Positions 34,727 to 43,160 of a stretch of 64,000 bases of DNA are shown here, in pieces. Where the stretch lies: the NCBI RefSeq assembly GCF_007845675.1, contig NZ_VOBR01000011.1:148682-212681 (forward strand), in the 5' to 3' direction. The notes under the pieces are model-generated. The model was given only the letters and a program-made list of their open reading frames with translations. It was not told where the DNA came from and did no database searches. The position numbers and the translations under genes are program-made. This stretch comes from Lentzea tibetensis. GTDB taxonomy: Bacteria; Actinomycetota; Actinomycetes; Mycobacteriales; Pseudonocardiaceae. The number at the start of each line of letters is the position of its first letter. Within the stretch, counting starts at the first letter, position 1.

Positions 34727-34745
34727 TGCATTGAAGATCAATGCA
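34727..34745. promoter_or_regulatory. 19-bp perfect palindrome before the rhamnosidase gene
   Basis: TGCATTGAAGATCAATGCA has 8-bp perfect arms and a 3-bp centre. It lies just after the trkA stop and 11 bp before the GTG of the rhamnosidase gene, upstream of its GGAGG box. It could be an operator for a sugar-responsive repressor, or an mRNA hairpin separating the two transcription units. Confidence 0.55.
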
Positions 34746-34756
34746 TCGGAGGCCGT

Positions 34757-37700
34757 GTGCGCAGGCGTGACTTCCTGAAGACCCCGGCGGTGGGTGTCGC
34801 CCTTTCGGCGCCCCTGTTCTCGGCCGGGTCCCGGTTGAGAGTCACCGGCACCACCGTCGAGTACGCCGACGCGTTGCTGGGCACGGATGTCGAACGGCCG
34901 CGCCTGTCGTGGGTGCTGGCCGCCGACGGGACCGGTGTGCGGCAGACCGCGTACGAGATCGAGGTCGACGGGTGGTCGTCCGGGAAGGTCGACTCCGGGG
35001 AGACCGTCGGCATCGCTTACGGCGGACCGGCTCTGCGGCCGCGCACCCGGTACCACTGGCGGGTTCGCGTGTGGGACGGCGACGGGTGCGCGTCGGAGTG
35101 GAGCGAGCGGAGCTGGTGGGAGACCGGCCTGCTCGGCGCCCCGTGGCAGGCGCGCTGGATCGGCGCGGCCGACGCGTCGCCCTCCCTGGCTGGCGCGTCG
35201 TGGATCTGGTCGGGCGACCCGGTGGGAACGCGCTGGTTCCGCGGGGTCGTGACAGTTCCTGACAACGTTGTCACCCTGGTCGCGACAGCGGATGACGACT
35301 TCACGCTGTTCGTCGACGGACGTGAGGTGCTGCGCTCACCCGAGACGGCCGACGGGTGGAAGATCGGCCGCCGGGCGGAGGTCACCGGTGGCCGGCTCGT
35401 GGTGGCCGCGCGCGTCACGAACCGGGCGGGCAACGGCGGTTTCCTGCTGCGGCTGGGGAACTCGCCGGTGACCGGCTGGAAGGCGTCGGCGACAGAAGTG
35501 CCCGGCTGGGAGCAACCGGGCTTCGACGACGGCGCGTGGCCCGAGGCGACCGTGCTGCACCCGTACGGGCAGGGGCCGTGGGGGAGCGGCGTCACCGTCG
35601 AGGAGGATCCGGGACCGTTGCTGCGCAAGGAGTTCGTCCTCGCGAAGCCGGTGTCCCGCGCCCGGTTGTACATCAGCGGCATGGCGTACCACGAGACCGA
35701 GATCAACGGGCTGCGCGTCGGCGACCGGGTGCTGGAGCCGGGGTTCACCGACTACGACCGGACCGTCCTGTACTCGGTGCACGACGTCACCTCGTCGCTG
35801 CGGCCCGGCGGGAACGCGATCGGGGTCGCGCTCGGCCGCGGGTTCTACGGCATGCGCACGCCGAACGTGTTCGGCTGGGAAAGGCCGTCGTGGCACGGCG
35901 AACCGCGACTGCTGGCCCAGTTGGAGATCAGTCACCCGGACGGCACGACGACCACCGTCGCGTCGGACGGGACGTGGCGCGTCACCGCCGGGCCGACCCG
36001 GTCGAACTCCCTGTACACCGGCGAGACGTACGACGCGCGGCTGGCGCCGAGCGGGTGGACGTCACCGGGGTTCGACGATCGGGAGTGGGAGCCGGTCGTG
36101 CCTATGGCGGCACCGAAAGGTGTTGTGCGGGCACAGGAACACGAACCGATCCGGGTGGTCGAGACGGTCACCCCGGCCGGGGTGAGCGAGCCGAGTCCCG
36201 GTGTGGTCGTGGCGGACATGGGCCGCACGATGTCCGGCTGGACCCGGATCACGGTCGACGCCCCGGCGGGCACGGTCGTCCGGCTGCTGCACGGCGAGAC
36301 GCTCAACCCGGACGGCACGGTGCGGATGGCCAACCGCTACGTCACCGGGCCGCGGCAGCAGCTCGACGAGTACGTCTGCGGTGGTGCGAGGGAAACGTGG
36401 GAGCCGCGGTTCTCCTACAAGGGCTTCCGGTACGTCCAGGTCACCGGTGCGCGTCCGGTCGAGCTGGCGGGCCGGGTGGTGCACAGCGACGTGCGGAAGG
36501 TCAGCGCGTTCCGCTGCTCGGAGCCGCTGTTCGAGCGCTACGACGCCGCGATGCGCCGGACCGTGACGAACAACCTGCACGACATCCCCACCGACACCCC
36601 GGTGTTCGAGAAGAACGGCTGGACCGGTGACGCGCAGCTCGGCGCGCCGTCGATGCTCGCCGAGTTCGGCATGGCGCGGTTCCTCACCAAGTGGATCGGC
36701 GACCTCGCGGACAGCCAGGAGCAGTCCGGGCAGCTGCCGCTGATCGTCCCGAGTGGAGGGTGGGGCGGCAAGGAGATGTCGCCCGCGCCCGAGTGGACGA
36801 CCGTGTACCCCTTCCTGCTCAGGGAGATGTACCGGGTGTACGCCGACACCCGCGTCGCCGAGCGGCACTGGCCCGCGCTCGTGCGCTACCTCGACTGGGA
36901 GATCGCCCGGCTGCGCGACGGGCTCGCGGTGACCGCGCTCGGCGACTACCACCCGCCCGGCGTGCCGGGCGTCCCGCCGGAGGACACCCGGCTCACCGCC
37001 ACCACCTACCTGTACCGGGGCCTGGTGCTCACCGCCGAACTGGGGGAAGTGATCGGGAAGACCACGCGGTACCGCTCGGTCGCCGACGGGCTGCTGAAGA
37101 CGTTCAACGCCACCTTCCTCGACCCGTCCGGCCACTACCGCACCGCGAAGGACCCCGGCTACCGGCAGACGTCCAACGCGGTGCCGCTGGCGTTCGGGAT
37201 GGTCCCGCCGGGATCGGTGGCCGCCGTCGCCGGACGGCTCGCCGACGAGCTGAAGGCGCGCGGCAACCGGCTCGACGTCGGCTGCCTCGGCGCGCACGTG
37301 CTGCTGCAAGCTCTGTCCGACAACGGGTACGCGGACCTCGCGCACGCCGTCGCGGCCGAGCGGGCGCACCCGAGCTGGGGCTACTGGTTCGACAACGGCG
37401 CCGACACGATGTGGGAGATGTGGGACACCGCGACCAGGTCGCGCAACCACTACTACAAGGGCACGGTCGTGGAGTGGCTCTACACCAGGATCGCCGGGCT
37501 GCGACCGGGTGACGCGGGCTTCCGCACGTTCACCGTCCGTCCCGAGATCACGAAGGTGTCGTGGGCGCGGATGGATTTCGAGTCCGTGCGCGGCCGCATC
37601 TCGGTGGCTTGGTCCGTTGTGGACGGACGAATGCGCCTCACCGTCGAGGTGCCGGTCGGTTCGACGGCGGAGATCCACGTGCCGGGTTCGACTGAAGCCC

Positions 37701-37780
37701 CGGCCGGTGCTCGACACCTGAGGACCGACCGGGGCTATCACGTGTTCAGCGCCCCGCAGGGCCGCTGGACCTTCGGCTAG
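34757..37780 (+). CDS. Secreted alpha-L-rhamnosidase, GH78 family
   Basis: A 1007-aa extracellular glycoside hydrolase that removes terminal alpha-L-rhamnose. The N-terminus (RRRDFLK, then a hydrophobic stretch) resembles a Tat signal. Next come a fibronectin-like segment with PRLSWVL, beta-rich Bac_rhamnosid_N and concanavalin-like domains, and the (alpha/alpha)6 catalytic domain. The GH78 catalytic motif reads DTPVFEKNGWTGDAQ at about residues 613-627, with Glu and Asp in the positions of the general acid region. A C-terminal beta domain closes the protein. The GTG at 34757 has GGAGG upstream. Its stop overlaps the stop of the convergent secreted barrel gene by 4 bp. It likely serves plant-glycoside scavenging. 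Confidence 0.92.
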   Translation: MRRRDFLKTPAVGVALSAPLFSAGSRLRVTGTTVEYADALLGTDVERPRLSWVLAADGTGVRQTAYEIEVDGWSSGKVDSGETVGIAYGGPALRPRTRYHWRVRVWDGDGCASEWSERSWWETGLLGAPWQARWIGAADASPSLAGASWIWSGDPVGTRWFRGVVTVPDNVVTLVATADDDFTLFVDGREVLRSPETADGWKIGRRAEVTGGRLVVAARVTNRAGNGGFLLRLGNSPVTGWKASATEVPGWEQPGFDDGAWPEATVLHPYGQGPWGSGVTVEEDPGPLLRKEFVLAKPVSRARLYISGMAYHETEINGLRVGDRVLEPGFTDYDRTVLYSVHDVTSSLRPGGNAIGVALGRGFYGMRTPNVFGWERPSWHGEPRLLAQLEISHPDGTTTTVASDGTWRVTAGPTRSNSLYTGETYDARLAPSGWTSPGFDDREWEPVVPMAAPKGVVRAQEHEPIRVVETVTPAGVSEPSPGVVVADMGRTMSGWTRITVDAPAGTVVRLLHGETLNPDGTVRMANRYVTGPRQQLDEYVCGGARETWEPRFSYKGFRYVQVTGARPVELAGRVVHSDVRKVSAFRCSEPLFERYDAAMRRTVTNNLHDIPTDTPVFEKNGWTGDAQLGAPSMLAEFGMARFLTKWIGDLADSQEQSGQLPLIVPSGGWGGKEMSPAPEWTTVYPFLLREMYRVYADTRVAERHWPALVRYLDWEIARLRDGLAVTALGDYHPPGVPGVPPEDTRLTATTYLYRGLVLTAELGEVIGKTTRYRSVADGLLKTFNATFLDPSGHYRTAKDPGYRQTSNAVPLAFGMVPPGSVAAVAGRLADELKARGNRLDVGCLGAHVLLQALSDNGYADLAHAVAAERAHPSWGYWFDNGADTMWEMWDTATRSRNHYYKGTVVEWLYTRIAGLRPGDAGFRTFTVRPEITKVSWARMDFESVRGRISVAWSVVDGRMRLTVEVPVGSTAEIHVPGSTEAPAGARHLRTDRGYHVFSAPQGRWTFG

Positions 37781-38787
37781 GAGCAGGCGAGGACGGGGGC
37801 CTGCGGGCGGCCGCCGCCGTTGAGGTCGGCGAGGCCGACGCCGCTCAGGCCGAGGATCGCCTGCGCGGTGGCACGCGGTGCGGTGGCCGGGTTGAAGCCG
37901 GACGCGTCGTGGGCGACGGCGCCCCGGTCGGCTGCCGGGCCGGTGCAGCCGACCTGGAGCGAACGCAGGAACGCGCGGCCCTTGGCCGCCGCGGCCGGGC
38001 GGTGCTTCGCGAGTGCCTCCGCGGCGAGACCGGTGCTGTTGGCGTTCGTCGGGCCGTTGGCGACGGCGCGGAAACCGCCGTCGGCCTGCTGCTGCGTGAC
38101 GAGCCACGCGACGCCCTCACGCGCGTCGGTCGCCCGGCCGGTCGCGAAGAGCGCCTGCACGACCATCGCGGTCGAGTCCACGTCGCTGGTGCAGGTGGCC
38201 TGGCCGAAGTTCAGCGGGAAACCGCCGTCGGCGCACTGCGTGCCCGCGAGGAACGTGACGGCCGGCGCGGGTGCACCGGCCTGGGTGCGGTCGAGCGCGA
38301 GCAGTGCCAGCGACTGGGTGAACGCGTTGCTGAAGTCGCCGAAGTCCGAGCGGTCGGAGAACCGGCCGGACGGGGTGAGCAGGCCGCGCAGGCCGGCGGG
38401 CAGGTCGACGCCGCCGAACGACGCGGGGTTCTTGTGCTTGACCAGTGCGGCCAGCATCAGCTTGGCGTGCGCACCGGCGTAGGCCTCGGTGCCGCTGCCG
38501 ACGTAGCCGGTCGTGATCTCCGGCCTGGCCAGCCAGGTGATCGCCTTCTCGGCATTGGCGTCCGACACCCGCGCCGACGCGAACGCGAAGATCGCGTCGA
38601 TCGTCAGGCCCTGGTCGGGGAACTTCTCGCCGCCGAAGTCCGCCTCGAAGCGTTCACCGTCGACCAGCTGGCGCGCGAGCCAGCCCGCGGCGGCCTCGGC
38701 CCGGTTGTGGGTTCCGGCGACCGCGGGTGCGGCCAGGCCGGTCGAGATGCCGCACAGCACGGCGACAGCGAGCACGAACCGTCTCAT
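37777..38787 (-). CDS. Secreted single alpha6/alpha6-barrel protein (transcobalamin alpha-domain-like)
   Basis: A 336-aa secreted protein. The signal peptide is about residues 1-25 (MRRFVLAVAVLCGISTG... AVAG). The mature part has repeats of the prenyltransferase/squalene-cyclase type, for example QCADGGFPLN, DVDSTAMVVQAL, QQADGGFRA and NANSTGLAAEAL, which build an alpha6/alpha6 barrel. No membrane anchor or catalytic Asp cluster is seen, so it is more likely a binder than an enzyme. It diverges from the cobalamin-riboswitch operon, whose first product carries two such barrels. Human intrinsic factor and transcobalamin use this same barrel. A soluble B12-capture role is inference. The ATG has a GGAGGAAG box. 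Confidence 0.75.
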   Translation of the reverse strand: MRRFVLAVAVLCGISTGLAAPAVAGTHNRAEAAAGWLARQLVDGERFEADFGGEKFPDQGLTIDAIFAFASARVSDANAEKAITWLARPEITTGYVGSGTEAYAGAHAKLMLAALVKHKNPASFGGVDLPAGLRGLLTPSGRFSDRSDFGDFSNAFTQSLALLALDRTQAGAPAPAVTFLAGTQCADGGFPLNFGQATCTSDVDSTAMVVQALFATGRATDAREGVAWLVTQQQADGGFRAVANGPTNANSTGLAAEALAKHRPAAAAKGRAFLRSLQVGCTGPAADRGAVAHDASGFNPATAPRATAQAILGLSGVGLADLNGGGRPQAPVLACS

Positions 38788-38924
38788 GAGACTTCCTCCC
38801 CCTCGGCCGCTCCGACGCGGCCGGACCGCATCAGGCTAACCACAAGATCCACTGCCCCGCGGTCGTGAGATCCGCCACGTGGAAACGTTGTGGCCAGGGT
38901 GAATGGGGGTCGGAGAGCCCAGAT

Positions 38925-39060
38925 CTTGGTGTTAGTCTCACTTCGCCGCCCGTGACGGGGAAGCCGGTCGAAGTCCGGCACTGTCGCGCAACCGTGGGTC
39001 ACTCATGTGACGAGTCGGGTCACCGCACGGGTGGATCACGAAGTCAGACCACTGCCGCGA
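38925..39060 (+). ncRNA. Cobalamin (B12) riboswitch
   Basis: The conserved B12 core is readable: GGGAAGCCGGT (38958-38968), AAGTCCGGCACTGTCGCGCAACCGTG (38971-38996) with its CGCAAC loop, and the closing AAGTCAGACC at 39041-39050. The order and spacing match actinobacterial cobalamin riboswitches. Cobalamin binding should switch off the downstream uptake operon. Exact ends are approximate. Confidence 0.9.
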
Positions 39061-39093
39061 GAGCAGGGGTGACGTTCGGCGCACGCGCCGGTC

Positions 39094-39119
39094 TCTCCTC
39101 CGAGCCGCAAAGGAGGAGA
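39094..39119 (+). promoter_or_regulatory. RBS-sequestering hairpin of the B12 riboswitch
   Basis: TCTCCTCC (39094-39101) pairs perfectly with GGAGGAGA (39112-39119), which is the ribosome binding site 2 nt before the GTG at 39122. An 8-bp stem over the Shine-Dalgarno sequence, directly after the aptamer, indicates control at translation initiation rather than by termination. Confidence 0.8.
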
Positions 39120-39121
39120 AC

Positions 39122-41674
39122 GTGAACCACACCCGGCGCAGGCACGTCGCAGCGCTGTCGTCCGTCGTCAGCATCGGCCTGGTCGTGGCCGTGGTGGCCG
39201 GTACGGCCTCGGCGGCGAGCGACCGCGTGGCGGCGAGGTCCAACTCCCAGTGGCTGGCGAAGCAGCTCAAACCCGACGGCACGCTCGAGAACCCGAACGG
39301 CGGGACGCTGCCCGACCACGGGTTGATGATCGACACGCTGTTCGCGCTGCACGCGTCGGGTGACGGCGCGCTGGCCGCGCCGATCGCGGGCTTCCTCGAC
39401 GAGGGCGGCCACGCGACCGACTACTTCACCTGGGACGGGCTCGTCCCCGGCGAGGGTTACGAGGCGATCATCGTCGGCGGTGCCGCCGCCAAGGTCCTGG
39501 TCGCGGCCGAGGTGTCCGGGCACGACCCGCGTTCCTTCGACGGCTACGACATGGTCGCCGAGACCAAGGCCGCGATCATGCGCTCCGGCCCGGACAAGGG
39601 CCGGGTCAGCGACTACACGAAGAACCCGGACTTCGCGGACTTCGTCAGCAACAACGCCAACATGTTCGGCCAGGCGCTCGGCGTCATCGGGCTGGCCGCG
39701 GCGGGCGAGAACGACCAGCTCGCGATCGACAAGCTGATCACCCAGCAGTGCTCGGAAGGCTACTTCCGGATCTTCTTCGGGCTCATCCCCACCGACGAGA
39801 CGGGCGACCACGTCACCCCGAACGGCCAGAAGATCTCCACGTGCGACGAGGGCAAGCCGTTCGGCCAGTCAACGCCGGACGGCGACGCGACGGGACTCGC
39901 GCTGTCCGCGCTGGTCGCCGCCCGTTCCGCGGGTGCTCCCGGCCTCGACGCGCCGATCGCGCGCACCGTCGCGTGGCTGAAGGCGAACCAGACCGCGAGC
40001 GGCGGGTGGGGTGGTGGCGTCGGCACCGAGGCGGCCAACACCAACAGCACCGGGCTGATCGCGCAGGCGCTCGCGGACGCCGGTGGGTCCGGCGCCGAGG
40101 TGGACCGGGGCGTCGGGTTCCTCAAGTCGGCGCAGGCCAACGCGGCCGCGGACGCCGGAAACGCGCTCGCTGGTCACATCGGTGCCATCGCGTACAACCC
40201 CGACTCCTACCTCGCCGGGCGGACCAGCGGGATCACCGCGCTCGACCCGTGGATCCGGGCGAGCGCGCAGGCCTCGCTCGGGCTCTCGCAGGTCGGGTTC
40301 TTCGCGCTGGCCAAGGGAGAGATCCCAGGGGACCCGTCCTCGACGACCGGCACGACGTCGACCACCACGACCACCACGACAACGACGACGATCCCGCCTG
40401 GGCCGCCGACGACCACCACGCCGACGACGACCACCGCACCGACCACGACCACGACCACGACCACGAGTCCGGAGGTCGTCCCGAACGCGCAGGGCGAGGC
40501 GCCCGGCAACGCCACGTCACCACCGCGCACGGTCGTGCGCACGGTGGTGCTGCCGCCGCCGACGAACAAGGCGCAGCCCGCCACGCCGACGCCCGCGTCG
40601 CGCCTCGGCGCGTACCTGGCGAACCAGCTCCTGGGCGGCGACCACGTCGAGGTCACGCAGGACGGCAAGACCTTCGTCGACTACGACGCCACGGCCGAAC
40701 TCGTGCTCGCGTTGCGCGCACTGGGTGAGCAGCCGACGGCCGTCGAGCGCGCGTCGAAGTTCCTGCTGACCCCGGAGTCGGTCAAGGCGTACGCGCACGG
40801 CGCGCCGTACGAGACGGGCGCGGCGTCCTACGCGGAACCGCTCGCGAAGCTGCTGATCGTCGCGAGGTTCGCGGCCGCGGACGAGGCCGCGAAGCAGCTG
40901 CACGACGACCTGACCGCGTTGCGCGGCCCGGACGGGAAGTTCACCGACAAGGGCTCGTTCGGCGACGCGGACAACACGGTGCGCAGGCACGCGTGGATCG
41001 CGATGGCGACCACCGACAGCACCGCGATCGACCTGCTGACCAAGCACCAGTGCGACGACGGGACGTTCCCCGCCGAGCTCACCACGGACAAGTGCGCGTC
41101 CGGCGACACCGCCGCGACCGCGGCCGCCGTGCTGGCGCTGAACAGCGGGCCGCGCACCGATGACCCACCCGCCACCGAATGGCCGGACGCCTGGTCGGAG
41201 CATCGCGCGACCGCACTCGTGGCGGCTGCGGCCGCGCTCACCGCGAGGACCGACGGCAAGGGCCTCATCACCGGTGACGTCGCGCTGAGCTCGGCCGTCG
41301 CGGGCGCCCGTCAGTTCGCCGGACTCGACGCCAGCGCCACCGCGCGCTCGCTCGGCGAGCTGGTGCCCGCCACCGGCGGCGTGCCGAACGCGGACGGCAG
41401 GGCCGATCTCTTCACCAGCCTGGCCGTCGCGTCCGGTGTCGCGGGCCGGTCGTGGGCGAGCGCGACCGGGTCGCCGGTCTCGCCGGTCGTGCGGCTGCCG
41501 CTGGCCGCGCACAAGGCGGAGCAGGCCGCGCAGGAGCCGCAACCGGTGCAGGCGCGGGCGCTGGCGGTCCACTGGCCCGCGTTGCTCATCGGGCTCGGCG
41601 GGATCGTGCTCGTCATCGCGCTGGGGCTCGTCGCGGGACGGGTTGTCGCGAGGAACAAGGGGGTAGCACCATGA
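39122..41674 (+). CDS. Surface-anchored two-barrel protein of the B12 uptake operon
   Basis: An 850-aa exported protein. Signal peptide about residues 1-32; first alpha6/alpha6-barrel region about 33-395 (NSQWLAKQLKPDG, TASGGWGGG, NTNSTGLIAQAL); Thr/Pro-rich spacer about 404-450; second barrel about 490-805 (RLGAYLANQLLGG, HQCDDGTFP); one C-terminal TM about 817-842 followed by RVVARNKG. It is thus held on the outer face of the membrane by its C-terminus. It is the first gene after the cobalamin riboswitch, and its GTG lies just past a hairpin that can mask its RBS. A role in capturing cobalamin or a cobalamin-carrier complex is inferred. The next gene starts within its stop codon (ATGA). Confidence 0.8.
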   Translation: MNHTRRRHVAALSSVVSIGLVVAVVAGTASAASDRVAARSNSQWLAKQLKPDGTLENPNGGTLPDHGLMIDTLFALHASGDGALAAPIAGFLDEGGHATDYFTWDGLVPGEGYEAIIVGGAAAKVLVAAEVSGHDPRSFDGYDMVAETKAAIMRSGPDKGRVSDYTKNPDFADFVSNNANMFGQALGVIGLAAAGENDQLAIDKLITQQCSEGYFRIFFGLIPTDETGDHVTPNGQKISTCDEGKPFGQSTPDGDATGLALSALVAARSAGAPGLDAPIARTVAWLKANQTASGGWGGGVGTEAANTNSTGLIAQALADAGGSGAEVDRGVGFLKSAQANAAADAGNALAGHIGAIAYNPDSYLAGRTSGITALDPWIRASAQASLGLSQVGFFALAKGEIPGDPSSTTGTTSTTTTTTTTTTIPPGPPTTTTPTTTTAPTTTTTTTTSPEVVPNAQGEAPGNATSPPRTVVRTVVLPPPTNKAQPATPTPASRLGAYLANQLLGGDHVEVTQDGKTFVDYDATAELVLALRALGEQPTAVERASKFLLTPESVKAYAHGAPYETGAASYAEPLAKLLIVARFAAADEAAKQLHDDLTALRGPDGKFTDKGSFGDADNTVRRHAWIAMATTDSTAIDLLTKHQCDDGTFPAELTTDKCASGDTAATAAAVLALNSGPRTDDPPATEWPDAWSEHRATALVAAAAALTARTDGKGLITGDVALSSAVAGARQFAGLDASATARSLGELVPATGGVPNADGRADLFTSLAVASGVAGRSWASATGSPVSPVVRLPLAAHKAEQAAQEPQPVQARALAVHWPALLIGLGGIVLVIALGLVAGRVVARNKGVAP
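40346..40470 (+). repeat. ACC/ACG-type microsatellite encoding the Thr/Pro-rich linker
   Basis: Low-complexity runs of ACG/ACC codons encode two poly-Thr tracts with a PPGPPTTTTPTTTTAP bridge. The stretch joins the two barrel domains and is likely an extended cell-wall-spanning linker. Copy number may vary between strains. Confidence 0.8.
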
Positions 41675-42252
41675 GAAGGGCACTGTCCGTCGCGTCCGTC
41701 CTCATCGGACTGATGGTCGCGGCGACACCGCAGGCGTCCGCTGTCGACCAGGCGTTGGGGTACGCGGGGATCTGCACCGGCGCGGACGCGCTGACCGGCA
41801 CCACCGTCGTGATCGACTTCCAGGAGCTCGACGGCAACGGCGGCGTCGCGGCGCCGACCATCACCCGCTGCTCGCCGAACGCCAGCCCCGGTACGAACCG
41901 CACGGGCATCAAGGCGTTGCAGGACGCGGGCATCGCGGTGACGGGTGTCGCGCAGTGGGGGCTCGGTTTCGTGTGCAGGCTGGAGAACCGGCCGTCGTCC
42001 ACCGAGGTGATCCGGCGCGCGAGCAACCCGAACTACAAGGAGGCCTGCGTGCGCACGCCGCCGGCCGAGGCGTACTGGAGCTACTGGCACGCTGACGGCG
42101 CGGGCACCACGTGGACGTACAGCAACTTCGGCGCGTTGAACCGCAATGCGATCCCCGGTGGTTTCGAGGGCTGGTCGTTCTCGCTGAACAAGACCGCGAC
42201 CACGAACCCGCCGCCCCGCGTCACGCCGCGGAACCCGGCCGTCAACCCGTGA
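41671..42252 (+). CDS. Secreted DUF4430-like protein (transcobalamin beta-domain-like)
   Basis: A 193-aa secreted protein with a signal peptide (about 1-24, ending ASAVDQA). The mature part has GTTVVIDFQEL, a 'TGIKALQDAGI' helix, FVCRLENRP, and the aromatic YWSYWHADG segment with WTYSNFG. This arrangement resembles the DUF4430 beta domain found at the C-terminus of intrinsic factor and transcobalamin. Four Cys residues suggest disulfides in the exported protein. No anchor is visible. It lies in the B12 riboswitch operon and overlaps both neighbours by four bases. A cobalamin-contacting role is inference by analogy. Confidence 0.7.
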   Translation: MRRALSVASVLIGLMVAATPQASAVDQALGYAGICTGADALTGTTVVIDFQELDGNGGVAAPTITRCSPNASPGTNRTGIKALQDAGIAVTGVAQWGLGFVCRLENRPSSTEVIRRASNPNYKEACVRTPPAEAYWSYWHADGAGTTWTYSNFGALNRNAIPGGFEGWSFSLNKTATTNPPPRVTPRNPAVNP

Positions 42253-43160
42253 GTCGAGTCCTGTGCGCGGTGGCCTTCCTGGTGTTGGCCACCGCGCCTC
42301 CCGCGCACGCGATCGACCAGAGCAAGGGCCACCCCGGCTACTGCAGGGACGGCACCGGCGTCACCGTCGTCGTCGACTTCCAGCAGCTGGGCGGCACGAC
42401 GATCGTGCGGTGCAACCCGCAGACCACGCGCGGCACCGGCCTGGACGCGTTGAAGGGCGCGGGTTTCCAGATCGCGGGCGTGCAGCGCTGGGGCGAGGCG
42501 TTCATCTGCCGCGTCGAGAACCGGCCTTCGGCGACCGAGGAGCTCCCGGTCAAGGGGCGTGACCGCTACCGGGAGATGTGCGTCGACACGCCACCGGCCG
42601 CGGCCTACTGGTCGTACTGGCACGCGGGCAACAACTGCGGCTGGGAATACAGCCAGTGGGGTGTGAAGAACCGCGACTTCAGCGCCGGTGGTTTCGAGGG
42701 CTGGTCGTTCTCGCTGAACGCGGGGGCGGACACGAACCCGCAGCCGCGGATCGCGCCCGTCCGGCCGGGCACCGAAGGCGGCGGGTGCAACGCGAAAGAA
42801 GAGCCTCCGCCGGTGTCCAACGACCTGAACGAGAAGCAGCCCGTGCAGGGCAGGCAACCTGGTGAGCAGCAGCGGCAACAGACCGAGGACACGTCCGCGC
42901 CGCAGCCGGGCAGTCCGACGTCGGCCGCGCTGCCACCACCGAAGCCGCGGCCGAGCGCGTCGGCCAGGCCGTCCGCGCCGAACCCGGCGGACAACGTGAA
43001 GTTCACCGGCGGCGAGGACGCCGAGGACGTCACCGTCGCGATCCAGCGGCAGTCCGGCGCCAGCGACTACGCGCCGTGGGTCGCGGGCGCCGGCGTGCTG
43101 GCGCTGGGTGCGGGGGCGTTCTTCGTCGGACGAAGGCGCAAGCGCGCGCAGGAGTCCTGA
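42249..43160 (+). CDS. Membrane-anchored DUF4430-like protein
   Basis: A 303-aa paralogue of the preceding protein. Signal peptide about 1-22 (ending AHAIDQ); the same core (VTVVVDFQQLGG, TGLDALKGAGF, FICRVENRPS, YWSYWHAGNN, WGVKNRDFSAGG, FEGWSFSL). A Pro/Gln/Ser-rich stalk of about 100 residues follows, then a C-terminal TM (about 276-297) and RRRKRAQES. It is therefore a stalked surface protein. The GTG start overlaps the previous stop (GTGA), and its stop overlaps the ecfT start. The pair of soluble and anchored forms suggests hand-over of ligand to the membrane transporter. Confidence 0.72.
   Translation: MSRVLCAVAFLVLATAPPAHAIDQSKGHPGYCRDGTGVTVVVDFQQLGGTTIVRCNPQTTRGTGLDALKGAGFQIAGVQRWGEAFICRVENRPSATEELPVKGRDRYREMCVDTPPAAAYWSYWHAGNNCGWEYSQWGVKNRDFSAGGFEGWSFSLNAGADTNPQPRIAPVRPGTEGGGCNAKEEPPPVSNDLNEKQPVQGRQPGEQQRQQTEDTSAPQPGSPTSAALPPPKPRPSASARPSAPNPADNVKFTGGEDAEDVTVAIQRQSGASDYAPWVAGAGVLALGAGAFFVGRRRKRAQES

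Noticed and set aside
40346-40470. Possible CRISPR or tandem-repeat array
   Set aside because: It is a codon-level Thr/Pro microsatellite inside an open reading frame; there are no spacers or conserved repeat units. No CRISPR array was seen anywhere in the window.
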